64,000 bases of DNA from the NCBI RefSeq assembly GCF_033807715.1, contig NC_084591.1, positions 43,240,868 to 43,304,867 on the forward strand, written 5' to 3'. Shown piece by piece: positions 23,801-35,865 of this stretch (its first letter is position 1; each line of letters opens with the position of its first letter). The notes beneath the pieces are model-generated. The model worked only from the letters and a program-made list of their open reading frames with translations. It was not told the origin of the DNA and did not search any database. The translations under genes were made by a program, and so were the position numbers. The DNA is from Cololabis saira (taxonomy: Eukaryota; Chordata; Actinopteri; Beloniformes; Belonidae).

Positions 23801-25010
23801 AATCAAATTCCTCATGAAAGTAAGAGACTTAATGTTAATCTGTCTACAACCAACAGCCATGATAAATGCTGATGCATTTTTAAGATATTTGCCTGCAGTG
23901 AACAATGTGCACTCTGTTGACCAATCTCTTGATGTTTTCTGGTACTAAGCAGGTTTATATTTTTTAATTTCTTCTTTGAACAACCAGTGGTGAAAGTTGA
24001 GATCACGATAATGTCGTTTCTGCAACAGGTTTTGGTCATTTAGCCGCAGAGCTGCGTGGTCTTGGTACAGTGAACACAGTACCAGGCTGACGGCGACAGA
24101 TGGACATCTCCCTGCCTTCTCCCCTGCGTACAGGTTACACAGCTACACATGGCAACTCTCAGCAACACTGACATCCAAGTGTACAGCGCCAACAGCTAGA
24201 ATGGTAGCACACAAGAGGACGAGGGGGAGGGGGGGCTTTAAAAGACTGTTACCTTAACAAGTGGCGCACAGGAATAAATGCTTTGGGTTGAGTCTGTGGT
24301 GCAATTACATCCTCAGTGGCTATCCCTCTCATGTCTAATTAGTGGTGCTCTTCTCTGAGCGCGCTCTGCCCTCCTCCCCGGGGAACGGGACAATCCCACT
24401 CGCCCGTCTGTGCTTGCTAATGAAGTGCCAGTTTTTTTTCCCTCTCTTTTCTTCTTGGATAGTGGTGAGCCAAGTGAAGTGAGGTAGAAGAACAGTGTGG
24501 TCTGTGCTGTGGGAAAGGCTGGGGGAGTCAGACTGAGGAGCCTTTTTAAGAAACACACCCTCCACTGGTCTCTTGAGACCCCCCACCCCCAAACCCCTCA
24601 TCCCCCCAAAATGGCCACCCATGCTGGCAGATCTGTGGCAGACTCCCATGTTCTAAGAATATGAAAACCCACTGAGTGTTTTTCTGGAACACCACACAAG
24701 CAGACGCATGTCACAGAGTCCACATCTGAGTACTAGAAACAACAGCACCCAACAGTTATTTTCAGCGCTGATTTTCTCAATTCGTTTTGGATTTAATTAG
24801 TCATTTAATCGTGCTAATTTTAAGAGGCATGGTGGACTGCTTTCCTCTGACCACCAACCCAAATGCCACAGATATTCACAAATTCTTGATGAGGTTGACG
24901 TGATAATGCGCATCGTCATTCAACTAGTTGCAACATTTATAAAACTGGAAATCACTTGGCTAGCTCAATCCTCTGTTTGCATGCACAGCTGCATTTAGTT
25001 AGTTAGGTAA
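23801..25010. other. intron sequence; 24300-24480 possibly conserved
   Basis: No exon is recognised. The block around 24300-24480 (CTCATGTCTAATTAGTGGTG, TGCTTGCTAATGAAGTGCCA) has homeodomain-type TAATTA/TAATGA cores and balanced composition, as enhancers often do. This is only a candidate. Confidence 0.3.
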
Positions 25011-25195
25011 TATTTATTTCGGTCAATCACAAACATAAAAATCAACAAACAAGATAACACAGGTTTTTCCCTGGTCAACATTGTGATTATTTTGACCGAA
25101 AAGGTCTGGACTTGAAGCATAAAGATTATCTTGCCCACCTTTTAACAGATTAGAATATACAAAAAGAACAAATGAAGTATCATGAGGCTACACAA

Positions 25196-25236
<41 letters not shown>

Positions 25237-25246
25237 TAATGACAAC

Positions 25247-25283
<37 letters not shown>

Positions 25284-25301
25284 GCTTAAATAACTGTAAT
25301 A

Positions 25302-25338
<37 letters not shown>

Positions 25339-25640
25339 TAGCTCTGAAAACAGAAAGTGAAAAGATGCTAAAGAAACCAAAAAAAACAATTTAGGTTGTA
25401 ATTTCATCTCATGCATGTGTACATTCTTCTTGTTTGCTTATTGTGCTCCTATATATGTGTCCATTACCTTTGCTTTGAATAATATCTTGTATGCTTTTAT
25501 TGAGTTTGCTAGTTTAAGGTTGTTATCTAATGAGTCCCACCGTTTTACTCCTAAAACAGATAAACATCTGCCCTTTGTATTTGTTCTTATTGCTGTTGTG
25601 TCAAACATTGCTGCATGCACAGCTCTGTCCACTGTTGACC
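25010..25640 (-). mobile_element. LINE 3' fragment, minus strand, with AAT microsatellite
   Basis: The minus-strand frame 25632-25438 reads MFDTTAIRTNTKGRCLSVLG, VKRWDSLDNNLKLANSIKAY, the C-terminal tail of a non-LTR reverse transcriptase (compare 55345-55605). The 3' UTR runs to about 25010 and is interrupted by an (AAT)n array. Confidence 0.6.
25196..25336. repeat. (AAT)n microsatellite
   Basis: About 140 bp of AAT/ATT with a few interruptions. It is the cause of a polyasparagine frame on one strand and a polyleucine frame on the other. Confidence 0.97.
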
Positions 25641-25675
25641 TTTAACCTGGTGCATTGTGATCAGCTCCAGACCTG

Positions 25676-27273
25676 GGGTCCGTTTCACAAAGCAGGTTCA
25701 ACAAACACTGAGTCTAATCCTGAACTCTTAGTTGATCTACTCTGAGATCAGAAACTCTGAGTTTTCGGTTCCAGAACAGCGGATTTGAGGTAATTTACTC
25801 AACTCTAAGTAGTTTCACCGGGAGTTAAGCGCGAGCGTGAGGGAAATAAAAAGCCAGCATCAGTCGAGCGCTGATACAAGGATTCACCATGGCAACCGGC
25901 GACACAAAAGAGCGACATACATTTTCTTTTTTTTCTTTTTAACTTTATTTATCTTTTCAATTTACAAAATCCCTTTGAGGAAACATTAGTTTGCATCTCA
26001 AGATCCACATACTTCACGCCACTGGAGTTAGAAGTGTTAATACGTGCATATGGCGAGTATGAGAGCATATTTTGAAAAAAAAAAATGAAATTTTATTGTC
26101 ATTTAGATCAGGGCCGTCAATTGGGTACGGCAGCTGCCACACCTCGGCTTCAGGGGAGAATGTAAATGTTTTATTTTAAATACATTTATGGAATTACTCT
26201 GTATCTATTTGTATTGATGTATTCTATTACTTCATACATATAAAATAACTACAAATGCATATCAGAACAACATGATGGATTTCAGTAGGTATTATCTATC
26301 CCAACACTTGTATACCCCCCTCATATCTTGAAATGTCCCAGCGTCCCTGACGACAGTGGTCGCTATCAATCTGGTTTTTAGTGCGCTCTGCAGATATAAT
26401 ATATGTCCTGCCATTTTCTTTCTTTTTATTTAAATTCATTTATTTTATTATATTTATGTTACTTATGTAATGACTTATGCACTTCATCCACTTTATGTCT
26501 CATACTGTATTTGTTTATTTAATTCCTTGATGCCTGACTGTCCACGGTCAATGTTCTGACTGTAATTGGAACTTTTAAATAAAGTTTTAAATAAAGTTAA
26601 AAAAAAGTGCGCTCTGCAGTGTTACTAACTTACAAAAATTAAAATGAAGCAGACAACCACGCAATAAAAAAAAAAGAAAGAAGGCAAGTGATGGGTCCAG
26701 AAGATATTAACGAGGCTGTTAGCCACTGATGGATTAATTATGCAAGTTCATCTCAAAGTAAGATATAAATCCTCTTATACATCTGTTTAAGGGAAATATT
26801 TGACTTTTTTTTATTCTCCCTCTCCTTTTTGCATTTGGACTTTAACTGTTTGAAGTTAAACTGGGATGTCCCTGTGATATTGTTGCACTGACATAGTGAA
26901 TAAAATACGTTGCGTTTGTCAGATACGCCTTTTCTGCTCTATAACTCTGCCGCTTGCTGTCCGTGCTGCAGAAAACGGATGCGTATTGCGTAAAGACCCA
27001 TTGGCTGAATTGACGCCACTGAGGGAGGAGACAGAGAGAAACTCCAGGTTCGCTGAAATAAACCTGGTCCCGACAAGGTTAGATTCAGAGCGTCTGTTAC
27101 TACGGTAACTGACCGAGAGCTTAAGTTACCTCTCTTTGTGAAACAGGCTAGAGTTACCTCTCTTTCTCTGGTTTGAGTTACCTCCCTTTGTGAAACGGAA
27201 AACTCAGAATTTCCCTCATTTCAGGGTTAACAGACTCAGAGTTTTCACTAAACCTGCTTTGTGAAACGGGCCC
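25676..27273. mobile_element. PIF/Harbinger-type non-autonomous element
   Basis: Inverted ends GGGTCCGTTTCACAAAGCAG (left) and the mirror of GGGCCCGTTTCACAAAGCAG (right) differ at one base. Each is flanked by CTG (25673-25675 and 27274-27276), a 3-bp duplication as in Harbinger elements. Sub-terminal CTCTGAGTT repeats face each other on the two arms. A start-like ACCATGGCAACCGGCGACAC near 25888 is probably the residue of an internal transposon gene. Later insertions lie in the middle. Confidence 0.8.
26394..26606 (+). mobile_element. short retro-insert with 14-bp target duplication
   Basis: AGTGCGCTCTGCAG occurs immediately before and after this segment. The segment ends in TTTAAATAAAGTTAAAAAAA, an A-rich 3' end after AATAAA signals. 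This is the hallmark of LINE-mediated insertion, plus strand. The body is AT-rich and non-coding, perhaps a truncated LINE 3' UTR. It is nested within the Harbinger-type element. Confidence 0.75.
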
Positions 27274-27276
27274 CTG

Positions 27277-29528
27277 AACAGGTTGTTAACCAGTCTGTCA
27301 GTTACCCGTGATCTCGGCTGTGGTGAACGCCATCTTTGATGTTTTTAGGAAGGCAATGATTATGTCGACAGTGCGGATTCAGTACAGTCAGTTCGATTTG
27401 AATTTCATTGAACAATTTCTTAATTCCATCTACTAAATTCTGTTCTTAAAATTTCTGTTCAATTTTACCAAAGCAAAGAAAGATGGTGTAGCTTACTAAA
27501 ATAAATGTCAAAAGGCTTAGAGAACCAATGACATTTGTGTTTCCTAAAGACACCATTATTAACCACAGCTGTGCTGTGAAAGCTGGGACAAATGAAAACA
27601 CGGTAGAACTTCTAATTGGTTAAAACAAGCAGGAAAAAAACTCGATTAGGTGATCATAATACATAAATGTAACACAGATGGTTCACTTTCATCTGACCGA
27701 CTGAATGACCAATTGTTCGTGTTTTCTATAAACACTCAAGACAGTAATCCATACTTTTATTGACTTCAAAGACCAAAAAATGCTTCAGAGTGAATTTGAA
27801 CATTTCTCTCATCACCTTTTATGTAAGAAAATCTTTCAACTTACAAAATGTCAGGAAGATTAATTCCTTGGAAGCTGCAACACAAGGCATTGTGTTGTTA
27901 TTGACATTCATATCATTGTCGCATGCATGCACCCTACAAAGCACAAGGACGCAGACGCACGGCAAACGGGAGAATCTCCAACAATGAGTCTCTGAGGTAA
28001 AACTGATGCAAGGAACACAATGTTGGCAAATGAGCCCAAGTGTTGCAGAAACAATTTAAATTTGCAAATCTTTGTCTCGAGTCTCCAGTCTCCAGTCTCG
28101 CTTTTTCAGATAAAAATAATGCTCAGTTCACCATCAGAAACCAGGACCAAACAACAAAGTGACTGCTTAATAAAAAAATAAGAATGCATATCATGCAGGG
28201 GGAAAAGAGAAATGAAGAGTGGAGTTCTGACTTTCATGACACTGGCAAACGCACAGACGGATGAATGATCACAGAGCTGCAAGCCGACTGTTGAGCATTC
28301 AGGACAATCAGAGAACACCCCAGACTACAGGTCTTCATCCACATCTGACCCTGAAAATAGTCTCTTGTTCATGTTTATTGAGGAAGATTCCTCATGGATG
28401 AATCCCAGCCGTGTGGCTGAGTGAAAGTAAGGACTCCAGCTCCAAATACTGAGAAAAAGAGCTGCAGCATTTTTCAAGATCTCTTCAGGATAGGACACAT
28501 TGGAAACAACAGAAAATTGTTCAATAATTCCTTATTGATTCTTAAGAAGGCGGGAATAAATATATAAACACACGAAATGTAATAGTAAACAGAAAAAATG
28601 AAAGCCAAATGAATAGAATCAATTTGCACTTAAGTCTGTTTTTTTCAGATTTTCCTTTTCTGACGCTATGATTTTCTTGATTTTGATGTGTTCATTGGTT
28701 CATGGTCACCCCTGGATATGAAATTCATTTTCATTTTCATCTTTTCAACAGTGGACAGAATGTCTTGCGCTAAAATATCTTATTTGGTATTTGAAGCTAA
28801 GAATTCTTGGCTCTGGGCTTCAGTAGCCTCTCTGATAAGGTTCCCAATTGTTCTCTCATCAACTTTGGAAGACACTTTGCGATGTCTCCATGGTAACACA
28901 GCTCCTCAATTTATTGATTGTGGTTTTGATGGTTTTCCATGGAATATTTGGTGCCTTGGACATTATTTTATATCTATCTCCTGACTGGTGCATTTCAGTG
29001 ATGAAATCTGAGAGTTTCTTTGGCAACTCTCAGTAGTGCACGTCTTTCAGTAGCATTCATACATTAATGAATTCACTTAAGTAGATGAGAAAAAGCATTA
29101 AATATATTAGTTTATGATAACTACAAATAAATAGCATATAATAATGACATTCAATGTAAACTGAGGAGATTTTCCATTCTGATTTTCCTTTTTTTTGTTG
29201 TAGTTAAATATTTTACCAAAAAGCTTTCCACTAAATAAAATTCTGATATGACGTCCAACTGATATATCCCAATTATTCTGGATGATTTCTCTTTATGCAG
29301 TTTTCCCAGTAAGTCTCGTGATTCTAGACAGCCAAAAATATGACGTCTCACTGACGGTGTGGGCTCAGAGAGAGCAGCTGCTGGAACTCTGGTAAACTCA
29401 AATCCACCACACAGAGCTGAAATGTACATTTTCTTTGCCCAACGAACTTCCATTACATCTGTCAAAGCAGACGTCTGACATTTGGGTCACATCTGGCCCA
29501 TATGACACACTGCGACCCGTGTTTTAAC
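27277..29528. other. intron sequence, no features recognised
   Basis: No known repeat end or exon. A 104-codon minus frame at 29151-29465 has no recognised family, although it includes a plausible-looking segment (PSVRRHIFGCLESRDLLGKL). Confidence 0.4.
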
Positions 29529-29655
29529 CTTTAGACCAGGGGTCGGCAACCCGCGGCTCTAGAGCTGCATGCAGCTCTTTAGCGCCGCCCTAGTGGCTCC
29601 CTGGAGCGTTTTCGAAAATGTTTGACCTTTTTTTTCTATTTTATTTTCTATTTTT

Positions 29656-32600
29656 TCCCCCTTCTTGAACCGCCACCTTACCGTGGTGGAGGGGTTTGAG
29701 CACCCGAATGATCCGAGGAGCTATGTTGTCCGGGGCTTAATGCCCCTGGTAGGGTCTCCCAAGGCAAACAGGTCCTAGGTGACGGGTCAGACAAAGAGCG
29801 GTTCAAAGCCCCTTATGAAAGAAAAAACAACAAGGAAGTGTACGTCGCCCGGACTGGCGTCACCGGGGCCCCACCCTGGAGCCAGGCCTGGGGTCGGGGC
29901 TCGCAGGCGAGCGTCTGGTGGCCGGGTCTTGGCCCACGGGACCCTGCTGGGCGCAGCCCGAACGAGCGACGTGGGCCCGCCCTCCGGTAGGCCCACCACC
30001 CGCGGGAGGGTTCATAAGGGGACACAGGTGCCGTGTGATTTAGGTGGCAGCCGTGGGCGGGGGCCCCGGCGACCCAATCCCCGGATGACGACTCTGGCTT
30101 TCGGGACATGGAATGTCACCTCGCTGGGGGGGAAGGGGCCTGAGCTTGTGCGGGAGGCTGAGAGGTATCGACTAGAGATAGTCGGGCTCACCTCCACGCA
30201 CAGCCTGGGCTCTGGAACCCAACTCCTTGAGAGAGGTTGGACTCTCTTCCACTCTGGAGCTGCCCATGGTGAGAGGCGGCGAGCTGGTGTGGGCTTGCTC
30301 ATAGCTCCCCAGCTCAGCCGCCATGTGTTGGAGTTCTCCCCACTTAACGAGAGGGTCGCTTCCCTGCGCCTTCGGGTCGGGGATAGGTCTCTCACTGTCG
30401 TTTCGGCCTACGGGCCGAACGGCAGTGCAGAGTACCCGGCCTTCCTGGAGGCCCTGGGAGGGGTGCTGGAAAGTGCCCCAACTGGGGACTCCATCGTTCT
30501 GTTGGGGGACTTCAACGCTCACGTGGGCAGCGACAGTGTTACCTGGAGAGGTGTGATTGGGAGGAACGGCCTCCCCGATCTGAACCCGAGCGGTGTTTTG
30601 TTGTTGGACTTCTGTGCGAGTCACAGTTTGTCCATCACGAACACCATGTTCGAGCATAAGGGTGTCCATCAGTGCACGTGGCACCAGGACACCCTAGGCC
30701 GGAGGTCAATGATCGACTTTGTAGTCGTGTCATCTGACCTCCGGCCGTATGTCTTGGACACTCGGGTGAAGAGAGGGGCTGAGCTGTCAACTGATCACCA
30801 CCTGGTGGTGAGTTGGATCCGCTGGCAGGGGAGGAAGCTGGTCAGACCTGGAAGACCCAAGCGTATCGTGAGGGTCTGCTGGGAACGTCTGGCAGATTCC
30901 CCTGTCAGGGGGGTCTTCAACTCCCACCTCCGGGAGAGCTTTGACCGGATTCCGAGGGAGGCCGGAGACATTGAGTCCGAATGGACCATGTTCTCCACTT
31001 CCATTGTTGACGCGGCCGTCCGGAGCTGCGGCCGTAAGGTCTCCGGCGCCTGTCGCGGCGGCAATCCCCGAACCCGGTGGTGGACACCGGAAGTAAGGGA
31101 TGCCGTCAAGCTGAAGAAGGAGTCCTACTGAGCCTGGCTAGCTCGGCGGACTCCCGAGGCAGCTGACGGGTACCGGCAGGCCAAGCGGGCTGCAGCCCGG
31201 GCGGTCGCGGAAGCAAAAACTCGGGTCTGGGAAAAGTTCGGGGAGGCCATGGAGGAGGACTACCGGTCGGCCTCGAGGAAATTCTGGCAAACCATCCGGC
31301 GCCTCAGGAGGGGGAAGCAGTGCTCCGCCAACACTGTTTACAGTGGAGGAGGGGAGCTGTTGACCTCGACTGGGGACATCGTCGGGCGGTGGAAGGAATA
31401 CTTCGAGGATCTCCTCAATCCCACTGACACGCCTTCCGTCGAGGAAGCAGAGGCTGAGGATTCAGAGGTTGATTCATTCATCACCCAAGCTGAAGTCACT
31501 GAGGTAGTTCGAAAGCTCCTCAGTGGCAAGGCACCGGGGGTGGATGAGATCCGCCCTGAGTACCTCAAGTCTCTGGATGTTGCGGGGCTGTCGTGGCTGA
31601 CACGCCTCTGCAGCATCGCGTGGCAGTCGGGGACAGTGCCTCTGGACTGGCAGACCGGGGTGGTGGTCCCTCTCTTCAAAAAGGGGGACCGGAGGGTGTG
31701 TTCCAACTACCGGGGAATCACACTCCTCAGCCTCCAGGGGAAAGTCTATTCCAGGGTGCTGGAGAGGAGAATTCGGCCGATAGTCGAACCTCGGATTCAA
31801 GAGGAACAATGCGGTCTTCGCCCTGGCCGTGGAACGCTGGACCAGCTCTACACCCTCCGCAGGGTGCTCGAGGGCGCATGGGAGTTTGCCCAACCAGTCC
31901 ACATGTGTTTTGTGGACCTGGAGAAGGCTTTCGACCGTGTCCCACGTGGCATCCTGTGGGGGGTGCTCCGAGAGTATGGGGTCGGAGGCCCTCTGCTGAG
32001 GGCTGTACGGTCCCTGTATGACCGGAGCAGGAGCTTGGTTCGCATTGCCGGCAGTAAGTCAGACCTGTTCCCGGTGCGTGTTGGACTCCGGCAGGGCTGC
32101 CCTTTGTCACCGGTTCTGTTCATTATTTTTATGGACAGAATTTCTAGGCGCAGCCAGGGGCCGGAGGGGGTACGGTTCGGGAGCCACTTGATTTCATCTC
32201 TGCTTTTTGCAGATGATGTGGTCTTGTTGGCTCCCTCGAGCCAGGACCTTCAGCAGCTGGGATGAGAATCAGCACCTCTAAGTCTGAGGCCATGGTTCTC
32301 GACCGGAAAAAGGTGGCTTGCACCCTCCAGGTCGGGGGAGAGTTCCTGCCTCAGGTGGAGGAGTTTAAGTATCTTGGGGTCTTGTTCACGAGTGAGGGGA
32401 GAACGGAGCGCGAGATCGACAGGCGGATCGGTGCGGCGGCCGCAGTAATGCGGTCATTGTATCGGTCCGTCGTGGTGAAGAAGGAGCTGAGCCGAAAGGC
32501 AAAGCTCTCGATTTACCGGTCGATCTACGTTCCCACCTTCACCTATGGTCATGAACTCTGGGTCATGACCGAAAGAACGGGATCCCGGATACAAGCAGCC

Positions 32601-32988
32601 GAAATGAGTTTCCTCCGCAGGGTGGCGGGGCGCTCCCTTAGAGATAGGGTGAGGAGCTCGGTCACCCGGGAGGAGCTCAGAGTCGAGCCGCTTCTCCTCC
32701 ACATCGAGAGGAGCCAGCTGAGGTGGCTCGGGCACCTGTATAGGATGCCCCCTGGACGCCTCCCTCGTGAGGTGTTCCGGGCATGTCCCACCGGGAGGAG
32801 GCCCCGAGGAAGACCCAGGACACGCTGGAGTGACTACGTCACTCGGCTGGCCTGGGAACGCCTTGGAGTCCCCCCGGAAGAGCTGGAGGAAGTGTCCGGG
32901 GAGAGGGAAGTCTGGGGATCCCTGCTCCGACTGCTGCCCCCGCGACCCAGACTCGGATAATGCGGTGGACAATGGATGGATGGATGGA
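29656..32988 (+). mobile_element. Rex3 (RTE-clade) LINE, nearly full length
   Basis: It has the usual Rex3 5' leader (TGAACCGCCACCTTACCGTG), one long polyprotein with AP-endonuclease and reverse transcriptase, and a GGATGGATGGAT tail. Positions 31649-31668 and 32093-32113 match the two classical Rex3 PCR primer sites as I remember them. TATTTTT flanks both sides (29649-29655, 32989-32995), a plausible target duplication. It is antisense to cadps2. Confidence 0.92.
29779..32960 (+). pseudogene. Rex3 endonuclease-reverse transcriptase ORF, two lesions
   Basis: Endonuclease motifs are visible in order: TWNVTSLGG near 30105, [22 protein letters not shown] and [10 protein letters not shown]. The reverse transcriptase follows: KAPGVDEIRPEYLKSL, FKKGDRRVCSNYRGI, CFVDLEKAFDRVPRG, LRQGCPLSP and FADD (32206-32217). 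Two lesions are seen. A TGA at 31129-31131 replaces an expected CGA (a CpG-type C to T change). Near 32262 a deletion of roughly 35 bp shifts the frame just after FADDVVLL. The C-terminal part (32262-32960) is open and ends at the usual RLLPPRP.. terminus. Confidence 0.88.
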
Positions 32989-33049
32989 TATTTTTGTCTC
33001 TTTTTTTCTTTTTTCTCTTTTTTTCTTCTTTTTCCTTTTTTCTCTTTTT

Positions 33050-33560
33050 TCTTCCTTTTTCCTTTCATTTTTAATCTCGACATTTTGACTTTTTCTCGAA
33101 ATTTCGACTTTTTTCTCAATATTTCGACTTTTTTCTCAACATTGACTTTTTTTCGAGATTGTACTTCAACATTAATCTCGACATTTAGACCTTTTCCTCG
33201 ACGTTTAAACTTTTTTCTCGCCATTTTGACTTTTTTCTCAACATTTCGAATTTTTTCTCGCCATTTTGACTTTTTTCTCGAAATTGTACTTCAACATTAA
33301 TATATCGACATTTCGACTTTTTCTCGAAATTTTGACTTTTTTCTCGATATTTTGACTTTTTTCTCGATATTTCGAATTTTTTATCAACATTTCGACTTTT
33401 TTATCAACATTTCGACTTTTTTATCAACATTTCGACTTTTTTCTCGAGATTGTACTTCAACATTAATCTCGACATTTAGACCTTTTCCTCGACGTTTCAA
33501 CTTTTTTCTCGACATTTCGACTTTTTTCTCAACATTTCGACTTTTTTCTCAACATTTTGC
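33050..33560. repeat. minisatellite of TTTTTTCTCGACATTTCGAC type
   Basis: About 24 degenerate units of roughly 20 bp (CGACATTTCGACTTTTTTCT with variants) with an embedded longer phrase (ATTGTACTTCAACATTAATC) that recurs three times. It belongs to the host hAT element. Frames across it encode Phe/Thr/Ser-rich nonsense. Confidence 0.88.
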
Positions 33561-33884
33561 CTTTTCGCCATTTGCCTTCATTCTAAGGCTTATACAAGAC
33601 TTTTCAGTTTTTGCAGCTCCAGACATATTTGTTTTTTGTGTTTTTGCTCTTTCAACATTTTGGGTTGCAGACCGCTACTTTAGACCTTTAGTTCGCCCAG
33701 ATGCAGTTGGATTTCAGTACAAAAACCGAGCTTACAGTTCATTTACAGCCGAGTCTGATAAAGTACAGAACTCAAACAGGGTTACCACTGAAACTTTGCA
33801 ACAAGCCATGTTGGACTACCAGACGCTGTGAAGACCTCTAGCCCGGAGAATCAGGAGCATCACTACCACTGCCATCATACGTAC

Positions 33885-34004
33885 GTGTTTTCACACAGAG
33901 GTCCCATCCAGGCCGGCGCTGAGAAGCTCGGCATCTGCGGCAACGTGAGGGGAAGGCTTGGGACTTTGGGGAGAGGAACACTGGCTAGATTGTTAGTTAA
34001 GGAC
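33885..34004 (-). CDS. cadps2: cadps2 exon (SLTNNLASVPLPKVPSLPL ... CENT)
   Basis: A 120-bp exon with acceptor ...caccggacag before GTCC. The donor must be AAAACAC before gtacgtatg, because only this phase avoids a stop at the next exon. It encodes the proline-rich linker SLTNNLASVPLPKVPSLPL, then TLPQMPSFSAPAWMGPLCEN. This linker is short relative to CAPS1 and supports the cadps2 assignment. The exon lies about 200 bp from the right end of a hAT-type element containing Rex3, so the flanking intron has recently grown by at least 4.1 kb. Confidence 0.92.
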
Positions 34005-34573
34005 CTGTCCGGTGACAGGCAGCGGCAAGGTTGGTGGATGGATGACGTCAAAAATAGTATAAAACAAAAAATAAAGAGAGATGTTTGAAAGGGAAAAGAG
34101 AACAAAAGGAAGAGTCAACATCCTTTATCTCAGTGGATATATAGTCACGCACGCCAGCACGTATGTGCACGGAAACTCTTATAACAAAGGACACTTTTAG
34201 ACTTTTTTTCTGTGAGCAGTTAACTGATTAGAAAACAAATAATTAAACAGTCACTCCTCCATTCTGTTCACTGAATTTTCTGTCGTTCTAGGAGCTTTCT
34301 TCTGTCTCCTTGTCATATGTGTTGTATATTGAACTGTACCTTTGTTCTCCTGCTATAAACCTCTGCATTATGTTTCCTCAGTTACGTCTTTGACTGTTTT
34401 GGTGACGAAAAACTATAGTTCTAACAACAAGATGAAGTCTGATTTGTGCGACGTGTGTATACTTGAGTTGATTGCAGACGGGTTTACATGGAAGCAATGA
34501 ATAACATCTAAACTTTGGAACACTGTCAGAGGGATTTGGTGAGGTGCCAGTCATTGACTACATTTCTTCAACA
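34005..34573. other. intron sequence, no features recognised
   Basis: No exon or clear repeat boundary is visible. Confidence 0.4.
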
Positions 34574-35188
34574 GTTTACATGCAGTCAAAATTCGGGTTA
34601 TTGCTAATATTCCGGTTACTGAAACATTCGGAAAAATTCCGTTTACATGGTAATTTATCATTTGGGATATCTGGATCAAACCAGCGACGCACGGAGAACG
34701 TCATGACGCAATTCCCGTCATTTCCGCTTCTTCTTCCTGTATCCAAATTCAAAACAAATGCTGTTTCGCGCAACTTTTCGCTCACCTTCTTTTAAATTTC
34801 GCTATCCCGGTACTTTCTACCGTCTACAAATGCCAAAATGTTCATATCTTTCATTACATTTATGAAGTGATTAGTCTCCTCCTGGTCTTGTGTTTCTCCG
34901 TGTTTATAAGAACTTCCTGGACTCAAAAGACCAGGATTCCTTGTGAACAGAGCATGTGCAGAAAACAAATTCATGTTCCGTTTGATGGGGATATTCCGTT
35001 TGGCGTTTATATGACCAAATATTCAGGTTTTAAAAGGAGTAACCCAGGGGTCATATTCAGGTTTTTAAAAACCAGAATATGAGCAAATTCCGGTTATTCA
35101 AAGGGGTTATTGGTGTTCACATGGCCGTGAAAATTCGGGTTATTGCTCATATTCGGGTTTTAAAAGGATTATTGACTGCATGTAAACG
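34574..35188. mobile_element. MITE with GTTTACATGCAGTCAA ends
   Basis: The left end GTTTACATGCAGTCAAAATT and the mirror of the right end GTTTACATGCAGTCAATAAT face each other. Inside, ATTCGGGTTATTGCT.ATATT occurs on both arms in opposite order. The terminal ACATGCAG resembles the 555-bp element at 45994-46548. No clean target duplication is seen. No transposase is present. Confidence 0.65.
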
Positions 35189-35865
35189 CATTCATCGTGG
35201 GCCAACAGAAGCACAAGGCAAAGGAAGACTGGGCGATTACTTGGAGGCATCTCCACCATGTTGTGTCCTTCATGCTGTGTGTATTTGTGTGTTACTACAA
35301 AATGTAAAATCGATTGAATTAATCGATTGAATCAATGCATGTGCGTGAGCGCGAGTGTGAGAGAAAGCTGTCTGCGTTGTAGGAGGACGCCTCGAGTGGT
35401 CCTTGAACTAGAAAATTGCTACACAAGCACATAGTTGTCAAATCCAAAGCATTTCACTTTGCTTTGATATCTCTATTTGACTTCTTTTGTGCCTTTGTGT
35501 ACACACGAACTTACAAAAAGGAGACGTGTACACAAAGGCTGTTGTTATAGATGTCGGTAATTTTTTCAGAATGATTATAATTCTTTGCGACACATATCTT
35601 AACTAAATGAAACATGGTTCCACATCCGTGTTAAAACACTGATTTTGCGCACCGAATGACATTTAGGCTTTCCAATTCGACTAATAAGGAATCTGCACCA
35701 ACATAATTTGATTTTAAGAAGGAATAAAATGCATTTCTGACAAAGAAAAGAGAACTCTTCAATGGCCCAACCAGCAGCTGCAGAAATGCCGTCAACAATG
35801 ATCATCATTTTCAACAGCAACACACTAATAACAGTTCTTTGTGTTGATCAAGGGGTTATTCTTAC
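35189..35865. other. intron sequence, no features recognised
   Basis: Nothing beyond a short GCCTTTGTGTACAC / GTGTACACAAAGGC inverted pair near 35490-35540. Confidence 0.4.

Larger units (their letters stand above)
29537..33677. mobile_element. hAT-type element split by Rex3
   Basis: The left end CAGGGGTCGGCAACCCGCGG and the right end GGGTTGCAGACCGCTA (decayed inverted copy) are flanked by the exact 8-bp duplication CTTTAGAC (29529-29536 and 33678-33685), diagnostic of hAT. The sequence after the left end (GCTGCATGCAGCTCTTTAGC) is the familiar fish non-autonomous hAT. The Rex3 LINE sits inside, followed by the element's own tandem repeat (33050-33560). Confidence 0.85.

Noticed and set aside
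25172..25416. Polyasparagine / polyleucine frames
   Set aside because: Direct translation of the AAT microsatellite.
32454..33224. 256-codon minus frame
   Set aside because: Antisense shadow of the Rex3 C-terminus running into the TTTTTCTCGAC minisatellite.
33352..33831. 159-codon Phe-rich plus frame
   Set aside because: Mostly minisatellite translation. Its end reaches the antisense side of a cadps2 exon region.
33875..33884. Extension of the cadps2 exon through TAC at the second possible donor
   Set aside because: That phase would create an immediate stop in the next exon; the gtacgt donor one step earlier keeps the frame.
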